Below the pieces are notes generated by a model. The model saw nothing but the letters and a program-made list of their open reading frames with translations. It was not told where the DNA came from and searched no databases. Positions 24,283 through 34,842 of a stretch of DNA of 64,000 nt are shown here, in pieces (positions within the stretch are counted from its first letter, which is position 1; every line of letters starts with the position of its first letter). Both the position numbers and the translations under genes were made by a program. This DNA comes from Dinochytrium kinnereticum (lineage: Eukaryota > Chytridiomycota > Chytridiomycetes > Chytridiales > Chytridiaceae). Where the stretch lies: assembly GCA_027604005.1 (NCBI GenBank), contig JADGJT010000049.1:1-64000 (forward strand). The letters are read 5' to 3'.

Positions 24283-24326
24283 TTTTTGACTTTTGCTGAA
24301 TTGTCCGAATTTGAATTTTAGACTGA
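24283..24326. promoter_or_regulatory. 44-bp divergent spacer NUP155/RNASEH2C
   Basis: The spacer between the chosen NUP155 and RNASEH2C starts. It has no room for a conventional promoter for each gene. If NUP155 used its upstream in-frame ATG (24354), the two coding sequences would overlap head to head by 28 bp. Confidence 0.55.
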
Positions 24327-24753
24327 ATGATGGATGAGGTGAAATTGCTGCCATGTCAAGTCTGCGTCAGTGAAATCGTCTCGGAGGAGAGGGTTGCGTT
24401 AACATCTGAAAACAAGAGTATGACTATTGATTAAATTAGTTTTCTTACTTTGTGTGATAGTGTATTTCAGGGGACGGGCTTTTCAGAAGAATGATATTTG
24501 TTTACCTGAAAACATCAAAGGTGTTTTGTCGCCTTCCTTATTTCTGTTGATATTTTACTTTCAGGCAGATTGATGGTGGAGGATGTAGAAAACTCAAACC
24601 GGATAAAGGCAGTGGGATCTTTTGAAAAGATCTCGTGCTGGACGAAGGAGGACGGGGTTGAACCTCTTGTTGATGCATATGGATGGCTCCAAGTTTTATG
24701 CGACGTAAGTTTAGTTTAATTGCATGTATTAATTCCTTCAGATTAATACATAA
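24327..24753 (+). CDS. RNASEH2C: Ribonuclease H2 subunit C
   Basis: Four exons (24327-24417, 24461-24520, 24565-24704, 24742-24753) join to about 100 residues. KLLPCQV near the N-terminus and MYFRGRAF in the second exon are the hallmark strands of RNASEH2C/Rnh203. They are followed by a central loop and KAVGSFEKISCWT, which fits the conserved 'G.F..I..W' strand. With subunits A and B this protein forms the RNase H2 heterotrimer that removes ribonucleotides from DNA. The protein is short even for fungi, and the last exon encodes only INT plus stop. Family recognition rests on the LLPC and YFRGR motifs and their spacing. Confidence 0.82.
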
Positions 24754-25355
24754 ACTGGCATTCTACGGCGAGCAAGAACTTGTTCATTATTCTATTGATA
24801 TTCCCATGCCAATGGAAAAGGCATGCTTTGTATACATTGAGGGCCGAAGCTGGCTTCCTGTAATCCTCACATCAAGATGTGAAATTTTCCTGCCCTTATC
24901 TCCTTTTCATTTGTTTGATTTTTTTTCGCTGCAAATGCCAATGAAAAAAATATAAGAACACGACACATCGCGTCTAAATTAGCATATCTTGCTTAGTGGA
25001 ATGACTTCATCCGGGCGAGCTACTCTACTATTCAAAATTTAAAAGTTTTTTTTTTTCTTAACTGGTTTGAAAATGTAGTTTGAGGATATTCACCCATGTG
25101 TGTGTAAAGCTTGCGATTGTTAAATCCCACCACCTTTCATGGATAGACCATCTCGGACGGCTGAACGCAAATCTGGACATGGATATTTTGCATCTGAACT
25201 CAGATCAACGAAATAAAAACAATTTAAGCTGGGCCCATACTGCACTGATCTTCCGGCTCTTCGCGTCAGAACCCAGTCTCCCAAGGGCCTTTGAGTGCGT
25301 GCTGAGAGCGTTCTCAATCTGTTGCAAATTCTATTTTGTGCAACATACCGTACTG
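24754..25355. other. Intergenic region between RNASEH2C and ARP2
   Basis: About 600 bp upstream of ARP2. Open frames on both strands look like chance. I see no tRNA, 5S or U-snRNA box, and no clear promoter motif. It presumably holds the RNASEH2C 3' UTR and the ARP2 promoter. Confidence 0.6.
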
Positions 25356-26957
25356 ATGGCATCCAGAGACGTGGTCATCTGCGACAACGGAACTGGGGTG
25401 AGTAACAGCACTCACCGAACCTCCTACTGACCCATCATGATTCTTGGCCTTCATCCTCGTTTCGTCCAACTTCTCAAACCCGAAAACGCGCACCCCCAGT
25501 TCGTGAAGGCCGGTTTCGCCGCCCAAAGCTCCAACTTCCCCGAATCCATCTTCCCAGCCGTCGTAGGTCGTCCCATTCTCCGAGCCGAAGAAAACGTCGG
25601 AGATGCCAACATCCAAGACATTATGGTTGGAGATGAAGCTGCTGCCGTCCGAAACATGTTGCAAATGTCATACCCTATGGAGAATGGTGTTGTGTTTAAT
25701 TGGGAGGATATGATGCACCTTTGGGACTATACCTTTTACAAGAAGTTGAACATCACCAACCCTTCTGATCATAAGATATTGTTGACGGAACCGATTTTGA
25801 ACCCTAAGAAGAATCGGGAGAGGATGTGTGAGATTATGTTTGAGCATTACGGGTTTTCGGCGGCTTATGTGGCCATTCAGGCTGTTTTGACGCTTTACGC
25901 TCAAGGTATACAACATTTTTCATTATTTCCACTACATTTATTGAACTCAGCCGAATAGTTACCTGTGTACCTTAATAAATCCCATTAACTCTTCGTCTTA
26001 GCTTTGACCACTGGTGTCGTCGTCGACTCAGGTGACGGTGTCACCCACATTGTCCCAGTCTACGAGGGTTACGCTCTTCCTCATTTAGTCAAGCGTCTCA
26101 ATGTTGCTGGAAGGGATATCACGCGCTACCTCATCAAATTGCTTCTGCTTCGGGGGTATGCTTTCAATAGGACGGCTGATTTCGAGACTGTTAGGCAGTT
26201 AAAGGAGAAAGTCTGTTACGTCGGGTATGATATCCATGTTGTTCTATTGAATGACTGATGGCGTTTTCTCTTTTTGTAGTTATGACTTGCAGCTTGAGCA
26301 GAAACTTGCGACGGAGACCACTGTGACTGTTGAGTCTTACACTGTAAGGATTTGATATTGGTGTTTCTACACTGACGTTCCCAATTAGCTTCCCGACGGC
26401 CGTGTCATCAAGGTGGGCTCAGAAAGATTCGAAGCCCCGGAAGCCCTTTTCCAGCCTCACCTTGTTGACGTTGATGCCCCAGGTGTCGCAGGTAAGAATA
26501 CCTAAATTGCACCTGTAGAAATACTCAATTTCCGTCTTTATCAGATATGCTCTTCAGCGTGATTCAATCAGCCGACCTTGATATCCGATCTGAGCTCTAC
26601 AGTAAGATTGTTTTGTCCGGCGGTACCTCTATGTTCCCTGGGTTGCCGAGTCGTCTTGAGAAGGAGTTGAAGCAGAGGTACTTAGAAAAGGTTCTGAGAG
26701 GGGATAAGTCTAGGCTAAAAGTGAGTTATTGTCGAAAATTTTCTTCCTATTAGTTTGGTAAACTAACCGGTTTTGATTTACAGGGCTTCAAACTTCGCGT
26801 TGAGGACCCTCCCAACCGTAAGCACATGGTGTTTGCTGGAGGTTCCGTCTTTGGAAACACCTTTAAAAACCGGGAGGAAGTGTGGGTTTCGAAACGTGAG
26901 TGGGAGGAGAAGGGTGTTCGTGCTATTGAGGAGAAATTTGGCGGAGGTCGAGCGTAG
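25356..26957 (+). CDS. ARP2: Actin-related protein 2 (ARP2/3 complex)
   Basis: Seven exons (25356-25397, 25500-25905, 26002-26224, 26280-26343, 26389-26491, 26545-26720, 26784-26957) give about 395 residues. The actin fold is clear: [16 protein letters not shown] at the N-terminus, [31 protein letters not shown] (phosphate-binding loop 2), [15 protein letters not shown] and [27 protein letters not shown]2-specific rather than actin-like features are [26 protein letters not shown] and the C-terminal [15 protein letters not shown]2 pairs with ARP3 to nucleate branched actin. This fits an amoeboid or endocytosing cell. Confidence 0.97.
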
Positions 26958-27345
26958 CTGAATTAAACACAAAAAAATAGGGGCTGGAGGACTGTGAAAG
27001 TATCTCCTTCCCTCTCCTGCCTTAAAGCCTTGGCTTATCGGTATATTTTGTTGTTGTTTTTTGTGGGTAATTCCATTCTCTATATACATTCTTCAATCAT
27101 TTCTTGCCCGCAAAGAAAACAATAAAATACCTAGTCCAGAGTAACGTTAGATTCTTGCCCATGCCTTATCCCTTCATCCGGAGAGAGTCAACTAATGAGA
27201 AAGTCTTCTCGTATGCTACAAATAGTCTGATCCATAATGAAAAGGATAAACCCAGCAACACAAAATACAGTTGTTTTTCTTTTTCCTTATTGTAGGTAAA
27301 AGACTTTTCAATTTATTCTTACTATCTACATCACTTCCTCTTCAA
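26958..27345. other. Convergent 3' region with decayed copy of the WD40 gene end
   Basis: Between the ARP2 and WD40 stop codons. A 27-bp block at 27091-27117 is identical to 27340-27366, which is the 3' end and stop region of the WD40 gene. Weaker matches continue for about 70 bp (a GTCCAGA core and CCGGAGA). The rest shows no gene. Confidence 0.75.
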
Positions 27346-29178
27346 TCATTTCTTGCCCGCAAAGAACGACAAAAACCGTGTCCAGAAGGACGTCTTGGAT
27401 GGCCCTTCTAATTCTGACGCGTCCCATACCCTTATGGATTTATCACCTGACCCGGAGAAGAGAATGCCGTCAAAAAATTTCACGCAGTAGACGCCGTCCG
27501 TGTGGCCTTCAAAGACTGTAAGGCAGGAGCCGGTCTATCAAAATAAGAAAGAAAAAAATTGTTGTTAGCTTTGTATGTCATTAAGTGGGAAAAAAAAGGG
27601 GGGGGGATGCTTCTTCAGTGGGGTTTGTCTGTCAAAATAGCATGGGCGTGAGAGATGAGGGCTGGATTGCTCCTTTTTTTTTTTGAGTACCTCAACGTTA
27701 TAACACCGGATTGTCTTATCATAAGAACCCGAGAAACAGTATACGTCATGAACATGAAGGCACTCAATTCCAGATGTATGACCTTTCAGAATTCGAACCG
27801 TTTTCGCTGTTTTGATGTTCCAGATTCGAACTGTTTTGTCCATAGATCTTTTCATTTATTTTGTGTTTTTTTTTTTTTTTTTGTTTTGTAATGGTGCGGA
27901 AAACATGGTTAGATTAAATTTCTTAAGGGTTTGAATATATACCCGCTATATATTGTTTCATTTGCAACTTGGAGGCATTGGACACCGTCTGTATGGCCCT
28001 GAAGGACACTAACGGGCTCTCCCGTCTAGTGGTAGAGGAGTTTAGGGATGTGCGAATACAAGATTGAAAGAATGAACAACAAACGGCAAACAGCCGATAA
28101 TAAAATCCCATGAAATTGGGAAAAAATAATAATACGAACCGCTCGACTCCACTGAATCACCGTCATATCCCAGCTCCCACTAAAAATATCCGTATCTGTG
28201 ATATCAATACAATTCACAATATTCGTATGTCCTCTAAAAACATGCATTGGCCGTTTTGTCTAAGAAAATACATATGTTAATAAAGTCATCAGTAACTCAC
28301 ATAAAGCCTCCCAGAAAATAAATATCTGTTCTCACCTCTAAATTCCACGACCGGATCGTTGTATCCCAAGACCCGGAAAACGCTCTCTTCCCTTTTGTTC
28401 GTAAACATGCAATATACCCTGTATGTCCATGAAGTGTGGCGAGGTTTGCGCCTGTCTGGTAGTGGAAAAGAAGTAAGAAGAAATGTCGGAAGATGCTTTA
28501 AAAACCTCAATGTTCCAGGTTCGTAGGGTGTAATCGCCTGCGGAGACCAGATTTCCGAGCGCCATTATTTCGGGGAGAGGGGAAGCAGGGAGGAGTTCTA
28601 AGGCGTAGACGTCTGCAGTGTGGGCGTGGAGTGTTTTGAGTTGCTAAATTCTTATTAATAATTTGGAATGAGTCTGAAGGCAAACCTTCACAGAGACGTT
28701 TTTATCCGATATTTTTGATACATCGCATACCACAATCGATTGATCATGCGAGCCTGGTTGTTTTTTTTGTTTTCCGCCCAATTTCATGGCAGAGAGAAAA
28801 TTATGTATGCACTTAGTTTAGACGAACTGCTTCCTTTTATGTTTTTTGCCTCCGTTTTTTCTGGTTGCATACCTGAAACCATAGTTAAAAGCCCCGGATC
28901 ATGCTCACTGTGAACTTTGTTATTATTGCTGCTGGCGGTTGCGCGCTTTTTTTTCCTTGCAGCTGGTGGAGGTTCTGATCCCGAGGTCCAGAATACATCG
29001 ATGCTGTACACTGTGCCTTCATGAAATCTTTTTTTTTTTGGATTCTTTTTAGTCCTGGTCGTAAAGAGAGAGTGGTTGCAGGTACCTGTATACGCCCAGA
29101 CATCTTGATGATTTCTGGAGGAGAGTTGGTTAGGAATCGTGGTGTTGGTGTGGGTGGATGAATGACCTCTGAATCCAT
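27346..29178 (-). CDS. WD40-repeat protein, seven-blade type
   Basis: Repeats with GH...WD-type signatures are visible: LKTLHAHTADVYALEL, ATLHGHTGYIACLRTKGKRAFSGSWDTTIRSWNLE, PMHVFRGHTNIVNCIDITDTDIFSGSWD, VSVLQGHTDGVQCLQV, VRILKGHTSGIECLHVHDVYCFSGSYDKTIRCYNVE and LTVFEGHTDGVYCVKFFDGILFSGSGDKSIRVWDAS. The style ('GHT..V.CL....... FSGSWD.TIR.WN') is that of F-box/WD and TRAF7-type propellers, but no F-box or RING is visible. The N-terminus is short, with a basic KKKRATASSNNNK segment. Introns fall at the same place after several repeats (WNIE, WNLE, YNVE). The partner and role are unknown. The stop follows FFAGKK. Confidence 0.85.
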
Positions 29179-29419
29179 CGTCGTTTAGCCCTTGCACTCT
29201 TAATCTCTGGTCCAGGGTGATTGACGTTTCGTGTCAATCTTCAAAATTTAATTGTTGGTTCTCGTTCATCATGAAGCATTGAGTGAGTTCACAGCAGGGA
29301 TACAACAGCCGTTACTGTGTAGTGTTTGTGTTTGTGCAGGGACGTAGGGTTTGTCAACATTGCAATTTCCATTTTTGCATTTGGAGGGAACAGAGATCTC
29401 AAACAACCACACCGTCAGA

Positions 29420-29747
29420 ATGTCAACGGCCTCAAAAGCAACTTTCGCAGCCGCTGTTCTCTTCACAAGCGCATGCATCTTCGGTGTCTACCAGCTTAAA
29501 GAAGAGCAAGAGATTGTAATGGCGTCCACTTGTTACTCGGATAATCTCAATATCTTAACGTCTTCTTCCTTTTTCACCTGATCCACCGCTTTATTTTTTC
29601 TATGGAATACAGACAAGAAGACGGAGCATTGTAAGGGATGACGAGCGGCGGCTGGTTTACAAGCAAAATGCTATCGAGCATGAGCAACAAGCTTTACTGC
29701 ACCAGCAATTATTGAAAGAGCAAGATGTGAAGCGAACCTCTCAGTAA
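29420..29747 (+). CDS. PET117: PET117 cytochrome c oxidase assembly factor
   Basis: Exons 29420-29515 and 29613-29747 encode 76 residues. The layout fits PET117, a small mitochondrial protein needed to couple heme A synthesis to complex IV assembly: a short N-terminal hydrophobic segment (MSTASKATFAAAVLFTSACIFGVYQL), then a charged helix with SIVRDDERRLVYKQNAIEHEQQ and a Gln/Glu/Lys-rich tail. The MS..SK start and the V(R/L)D.ER motif are the family signatures I recognise. The length agrees with the usual 70-110 residues. The start of the divergent WD40 gene is 241 bp away. Confidence 0.8.
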
Positions 29748-29905
29748 CAAAAAGGGAAGAAGAAAGGAGCAAAAAAGAGGAGATAGATAATTTCAGCATT
29801 TGCTTCTTTTTTGGGGGGGGGAAGGAGGAGTTGTGAATTTTGGGGAAGGTTGGGTTGAGATGGGGTTGGTGTCCTTTGATGCTTGTGAAAAAGAGATTTG
29901 TGGTT

Positions 29906-31334
29906 TTAGATTGGGTCATTCTGAATGCCGGCGACCGGCTGCATATGCTTTTGGTGGTTGCTTTGGTTTCTTTGATCTTGTTTGATCCACTCGAACGTCC
30001 TGTCTTCCTTTCCTCTTGTTCCTAGAATTAAGCGATTTAAGCACTTCAACATACCCCCACTTCTGATTGAAAAAACAAAACAATAACAAAAAGTAAAAAG
30101 AATAAAAAACGAACCCTTGAATCTCCAAGCTATCGCCATTCCCATCATCCCCACCACCTCCTCTCTGTCCATTCCTCAACGGTGACGTTGCTTCCATAAA
30201 CTGCTTCTCGGACTCGAAAGGGGCCACTTGACCATGATGGTGATTGTTCAGATTTGACCCCACCAAATTGTTATGCTGCATCATCGATTGATTCATTCCG
30301 TGCGATTGAAAAGGTAACATCCCGGGTTGATTTTCAAAGCCTAACTGGTTCGACGAAATCGAGGGGTTCCAAAAGTCAGAATGCGTTGGGTAGAAGGATG
30401 ATGGGGAGGGCATGGACATGAGCTGATGGTCGGGTGGAACGCCTCCTTCCTTCATTGAAAACGGGGGAAGATTAAGAAAAGTATTCAACCTATTTAACAT
30501 TCTTGAAACTTACAGGTGAAATAGACACTTCCTGACCATGAATCTCACCCACATGTGACACGTACCCTCCTTCCCTTAAGCCTCCTGGATTGTCCATTCT
30601 CAGCGTTTGACGACGATTCACAACCTTCTCCGGTGGAACCTTTTCATGTTAGTCAGGTTTGGATACTTTCTTTTCAATCGCAACGGCCTTTTCCTTCACC
30701 TCTTTCTTTTGATTTCTTACCTGAGGATAGTACCCTCCGTTCGGCATAGTTGTGAACTTTTCTTGAGTGGCTTTGTTAGCTGCCCCTCCAGAATCTGGAA
30801 AATCTCCGTCATCGTCATCGTCTTTGTCTTGAAGGTTGAGGAACTGGAAAAGTTTCGTTTCATTCACACACTCGTAATAAAAAAGTACAAGACCAGCTTC
30901 AAGGCCCCCCCCCAAAAAAAGGAACTTACATCAGCGTTTCCTCTACTTTCATGCGGCTCATTATACTGTTGAAAAAATTTAAAAATAAAACTCGCGTAAG
31001 AAGACTTCGTCCTTGTTGTATCCTTCACATCTAAAGAGCAGCCTCCACATTTCTGATTTTACCTCTGTGTACTTTAGCAAGATCTTATCCATATCCGTGC
31101 TAGCATACTGCACCAGCTTATTGTTATGATTGATGATAATCAGCGCAATCTCGCAGTCACAGAGCACACTCAATTCGTAAGCCTTCTTCATCAGACCAAA
31201 CTTTCGTTTGAGGAAGGTGACCTGATTTCAAACATGTGTGTCAAGAGGCGTTCGTTCACCTTCTCAGCCTTGTATCTAACCTGTCTATTCCGTTCGTCTA
31301 TAATGGGGGCAATCTTGATCTTCTTCCTGCCCAT
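29906..31334 (-). CDS. MEF2-type MADS-box transcription factor
   Basis: Exons 31334-31281 and 31221-31063 encode an intact MADS domain: [18 protein letters not shown] joined to [41 protein letters not shown]. The MEF2-class extension [24 protein letters not shown] is encoded across a 36-nt exon at 30930-30965. These residues define the MEF2/Rlm1 type ([24 protein letters not shown]) rather than the SRF type. Further exons (30843-30720, 30639-30514, 30449 to about 30114, and a last one) encode a low-complexity, Asn/Gln/His/Met-rich region with DKDDDDDGD, as expected for an activation domain. The last exon's frame is ambiguous: phase 2 entry ends at 29906, phase 0 entry at 29916. Rlm1 homologues are targets of cell-wall/MAPK signalling. 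That role here is inference. Confidence 0.92.
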
Positions 31335-32165
31335 GGTTTAGTTACTGCTGTTGCGTTGCAGAGGTGAGGTGAGGTGAGGTGAGGGTGAGGGTGAGGTGCA
31401 GTGGCGATAGAAGTTGATTTTATTATTGCAGAATCAATCAGGAATTGTCAAACAAAGCCTTTTGCTTTGGTGCAACATGACTTATTATAAATATTCTTAT
31501 TATTATTCGATATTTATTTATTTATTTATTCGATGAAATAAATACACATGCAGAGAAGACTGTACATCTTCAGCATCCTAATAATCCTTACCCTTGCCAG
31601 GCCCTGCGGCAGAGGAACGATACCGTCTTCTCCTGATCACACACGCTTCAAGTGATCACACGCGCTTTAAGCGAGAAGGAAGACGGCAAAGTGCAGATTG
31701 AAGATGCTTGATGGAGCTTCACACAAGCAATACTGTCAACCTGTCTGCAAACAAGAATCATGTTAGCCGCTTTCAAAGATCAGGATCAAGTGTAAAGAAG
31801 GCAACGAATGTGGGGAGAGGGAGGATCAGAAGCACAGGTTCGACATGCATTGCTGAAAAAGCAAAGCCCAAAGGAGCTGACCAGCCTACCGCTGATGAAC
31901 CAACTCCTTTGTGAACGGCCGCATGCGTCCACAACCAGAACATCACCAACCAAAAAGACTTTGGAGGGTGCAGCCCATGGTTGCTTCTGCATGCTGTTCG
32001 GAGAATGGATGTAACTGTTATCATCATACATATGGGATGGGATCGTTTGAATGGGGTCCGCTGTGATGGGGGTGTTGGATCAGGACTCACCATGCAGGAG
32101 AACTGAGAAAAGTGAAGAGTTGGATTTGTGGGAGAAAAAAAAACTATTTCGTCTGGACAAAAAAA
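31335..32165. other. Long divergent intergenic region with short repeats
   Basis: About 830 bp between the MEF2-like and RanGAP starts, the longest divergent spacer in the window. It contains a GAGGT/GAGGGT repeat at about 31361-31396, a TTTA repeat at about 31510-31530, and an imperfect 18-bp pair (GATCACACACGCTTCAAG, GATCACACGCGCTTTAAG) at about 31635-31672. An open frame at 31708-31914 (68 codons, ending in PTADEPTPL) has no family I know and I do not call it. Confidence 0.6.
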
Positions 32166-33406
32166 ATGCTCTTTTCTATTGAAGGCCAGAGCCTGAAGCT
32201 CAATACCGCCGATGATGTCAAGGACATTGTGGCAAAGATTGATGCCGTGGGGGATATCACTGAGGTGTGTCTAGGCGGGAACACTATTGGTGTTGAGGCC
32301 GCAAAGGCGATAGCCTTGGCTTTGAAGCCCAAGTCCACTTTGAAGGTATCTTTTCTCCTTGCGATGACCTTCACCTTAACCCGTCCTTTTTTAAAAAGAT
32401 CGTGGATTTCAGCGATATGTTCACTGGAAGACTTCGGGAAGAGATTCCCTTGGCGCTTGCTGCATTCGTGGATGCGCTGATCGATAAGGTAGAGTTTTGT
32501 CATTTTGACAATATGTGGGTTCCTTAAACACGATCATCTCAGGACTTGGACTTTGTCAACTTCTCGGATAATGCATTTGGACCAGCGGGAGCTGACCCTC
32601 TCCGAAGGCTTCTTATCGAAAACCGATCCATTAAGCGATTGAAGCTTCAGAACAATGGTCTGGGAATTGAGGGGGCTCGCCATATTTCAGCGGCGCTTCA
32701 AGAGGCTGTCGAAAAGGCCAAAGAAGCAGGTGTCCCGCTGAACCTTTCGTCGATTGTGATGGGAAGGAATAGGCTGCAATCGGATGGAGCTATGCTAATG
32801 GCAAAGGCTTTCGAATTGCTGCCCGGGTTGAAGGAATTGAGGATGCCTGAGAACAGTATTCGACCGGATGGAGTAGTTGTTCTTCTTAAGGCACTTCGTG
32901 GAGCGACGGGCCTGGAGATTCTTGATTTGCAGGATAACACTTTCACAGCAGTTGGGTCTGACGCGCTTGCTGAATCACTTCCCTCCTGGCCGTCCCTCAA
33001 ACACCTCAACGTCGGCGACTGCCTTCTCGGCAAAGAAGGTTCCAAAACCGTTCTCAAGGCACTCACCCCCGCTCATACCCACCTTGAAGAACTCATTCTC
33101 ATCTTTAACGAAATGGACGCGAAGGGACTTGAAATGGTCCCGAATGTTTTGGCGACGAAACCTGGGTTGAAGTCTATGCAGTTGAATGGCAATGCGTTTG
33201 ATCCGGATCACAAAGTTGTTGAGGTTATTAAGAGAACTTTAAGTGCTAATGGATACCCGGATGGTTTGGATGAGTTGGATGAGATGGACTTTGAGGAGGA
33301 AGAGGAAGAGGAAGAAGAGGAGGAGGAGGAGAAGGAGGAGGAGGGTAAAGAGGAAGTTGAGGATAAGGACGTTGATGAGTTGACAAAGAAGATTTCTCAG
33401 ATGTAG
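32166..33406 (+). CDS. RANGAP1: Ran GTPase-activating protein
   Basis: Exons 32166-32345, 32399-32488 and 32543-33406 give about 377 residues. Eleven or so leucine-rich repeats of the RI/RNA1 type are visible, for example ITEVCLGGNTIGVEAAKAIALAL, DFVNFSDNAFGPAGADPL, IKRLKLQNNGLGIEGARHI, LKELRMPENSIRPDGVVVL and LEILDLQDNTFTAVGS. DMFTGRLREEIPLAL near residues 65-80 is the conserved catalytic segment, with the arginine finger region of Rna1. The C-terminus is a poly-Glu acidic tail, then DVDELTKKISQM. The length is yeast-like: the vertebrate SUMO-modified C-terminal domain is absent. It stimulates GTP hydrolysis on Ran in the cytoplasm, the counterpart of the nuclear pore genes in this window. 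Confidence 0.95.
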
Positions 33407-33765
33407 GCCACTTCTAAATAATAAACACATGTTCCAGTCATCCATATTTCAACTCGCCATTGAAACCAACTTGGCCATTCACGTACCAAGTATCGCAAGT
33501 AATAATATTCAGTCACGATCATCAAACCTGGACCTGTGCGGTTTTAAATTATTCAAATGTGTAATTATCAGTAGTATCAATAGCAATATGGTGGGTGGGG
33601 GCTATGCATGCTTCGTGTCAAAATGTTTGGATGGGATTGTCACCCACAGCTCCAACCTCCCTCACTCAGTCAATTCAGAAATCCAACTTCTGCGCCACAC
33701 GCAAAATCCATTTGGCCAAAAAATCCAACTTTCTTGCACCCTCTTTTTTTTCACCTTGATCAATC
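33407..33765. other. Spacer between RanGAP and RPS9
   Basis: About 360 bp with no credible open frame. It should contain the RanGAP transcript end and the RPS9 promoter. A pyrimidine-rich CTCTTTTTTTTCACC block lies just before the RPS9 start. Confidence 0.55.
33420..33425 (+). terminator. AATAAA poly(A) signal of RanGAP
   Basis: A hexamer 14 bp after the RanGAP stop codon, in A/T-rich sequence. No other signal is evident before the RPS9 start. Confidence 0.45.
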
Positions 33766-34616
33766 ATGCCTCAGGTGGTCTGCAGTAAGACGTACGTTGA
33801 ATTCACATCAATGCTTTGATCCACGAGCAACAATCGTTAACCATGCAACCTCCGACAACAGGTACAAGGTGCCTAAGCGCCCTTTCGAGTCGGAGCGTCT
33901 GGACCAGGAGCTCAAGCTTGCCGGTGAATACGGTCTCAGGAACAAGAGAGAGATCTACAGGGTCGGACTCACTTTGTCCAAGATCCGTCGTGCTGCCCGT
34001 GATCTTTTGACTCTTCCTGAGAAGGACCCCCGCCGTCTCTTCGAGGGTAACGCCTTGATCAGGAGGCTTATCCGCATCGGTGTGTTGGACGAGACCAAGG
34101 CTAAGCTGGATTACGTTCTTGGATTGAAGATTGAGGACTTCTTGGAGAGGCGTCTTCAGACCCAGGTCTTCAAGTCTGGATTGGCCAAGTCGATTCACCA
34201 CGCTCGTGTGTTGATTCGTCAGAGGCACATCCGGTTGGTGCTCTTTCCTCTCCCCTCCCCGTTTATTTTTTTTTTTGGCCTTGAATGATTGTCGCCTTTT
34301 TTTTTCCTCCTCTCTTGATTGCAATCGCTGATCCTGTATGATATGATAGTGTCGGCAAGCAGATTGTCAACATCCCCAGCTACATGGTCCGTCTCGAGAG
34401 CCAGAAGCACATTGACTTTGCTCTCACCTCCCCCTACGGTGGTGGCCGTGCTGGTCGTGTCAAGAGGAAGAGGGCCAGGGCTGCCGAGAAGGTTTGTTGT
34501 GATTCTTGTTGGTCCCCTTTGGTTTGTTTTAGCGGGATGGCATGTGCTGATTTGTTTATTTCTTTCACAATTTCGTTGCATAGGGTGATGGTGGCGAGGA
34601 GGAGGACGATGAGTAA
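33766..34616 (+). CDS. RPS9: 40S ribosomal protein S9 (uS4)
   Basis: Exons 33766-33791, 33862-34233, 34350-34491 and 34584-34616 give about 190 residues. The sequence tracks eukaryotic uS4 closely: [97 protein letters not shown] and the S4 RNA-binding domain ending in [21 protein letters not shown]. It ends in an acidic tail (GGEEEDDE), typical of RPS9. It binds 18S rRNA near the decoding site and guards accuracy. The first exon encodes only 8 complete codons. Confidence 0.98.
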
Positions 34617-34641
34617 ATCATTGCCACAAACACGATCCCGC

Positions 34642-34647
34642 AATAAA
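34642..34647 (+). terminator. AATAAA poly(A) signal of RPS9
   Basis: A canonical hexamer 25 bp after the RPS9 stop codon. Confidence 0.6.
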
Positions 34648-34842
34648 GTGTTTGAACCTAGTTTTATCATGCTATTTCTTTTTGACCTTATTTTGTTGTG
34701 CTTTGGGTCGTGACATTGTACTTGATGCCATTTGCTTATCTCAATAGGAAGAGAGATACATGGAAAGAATGACAGGCTGGGGCGACAATATATATTCCAT
34801 TGTTGACAAAACGCACAGAAATGAGGATAGAAACTCTGCTAA

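Noticed and set aside
24354..24354. Upstream NUP155 ATG
   Set aside because: It would overlap the RNASEH2C coding exon. MTIGSVQQ at 24282 fits the pattern of tight but non-overlapping pairs. Not excluded.
31708..31914. 68-codon ORF before RanGAP
   Set aside because: It has some coding-like codons but no family, no clear promoter, and competes with a longer minus-strand frame. Left uncalled.
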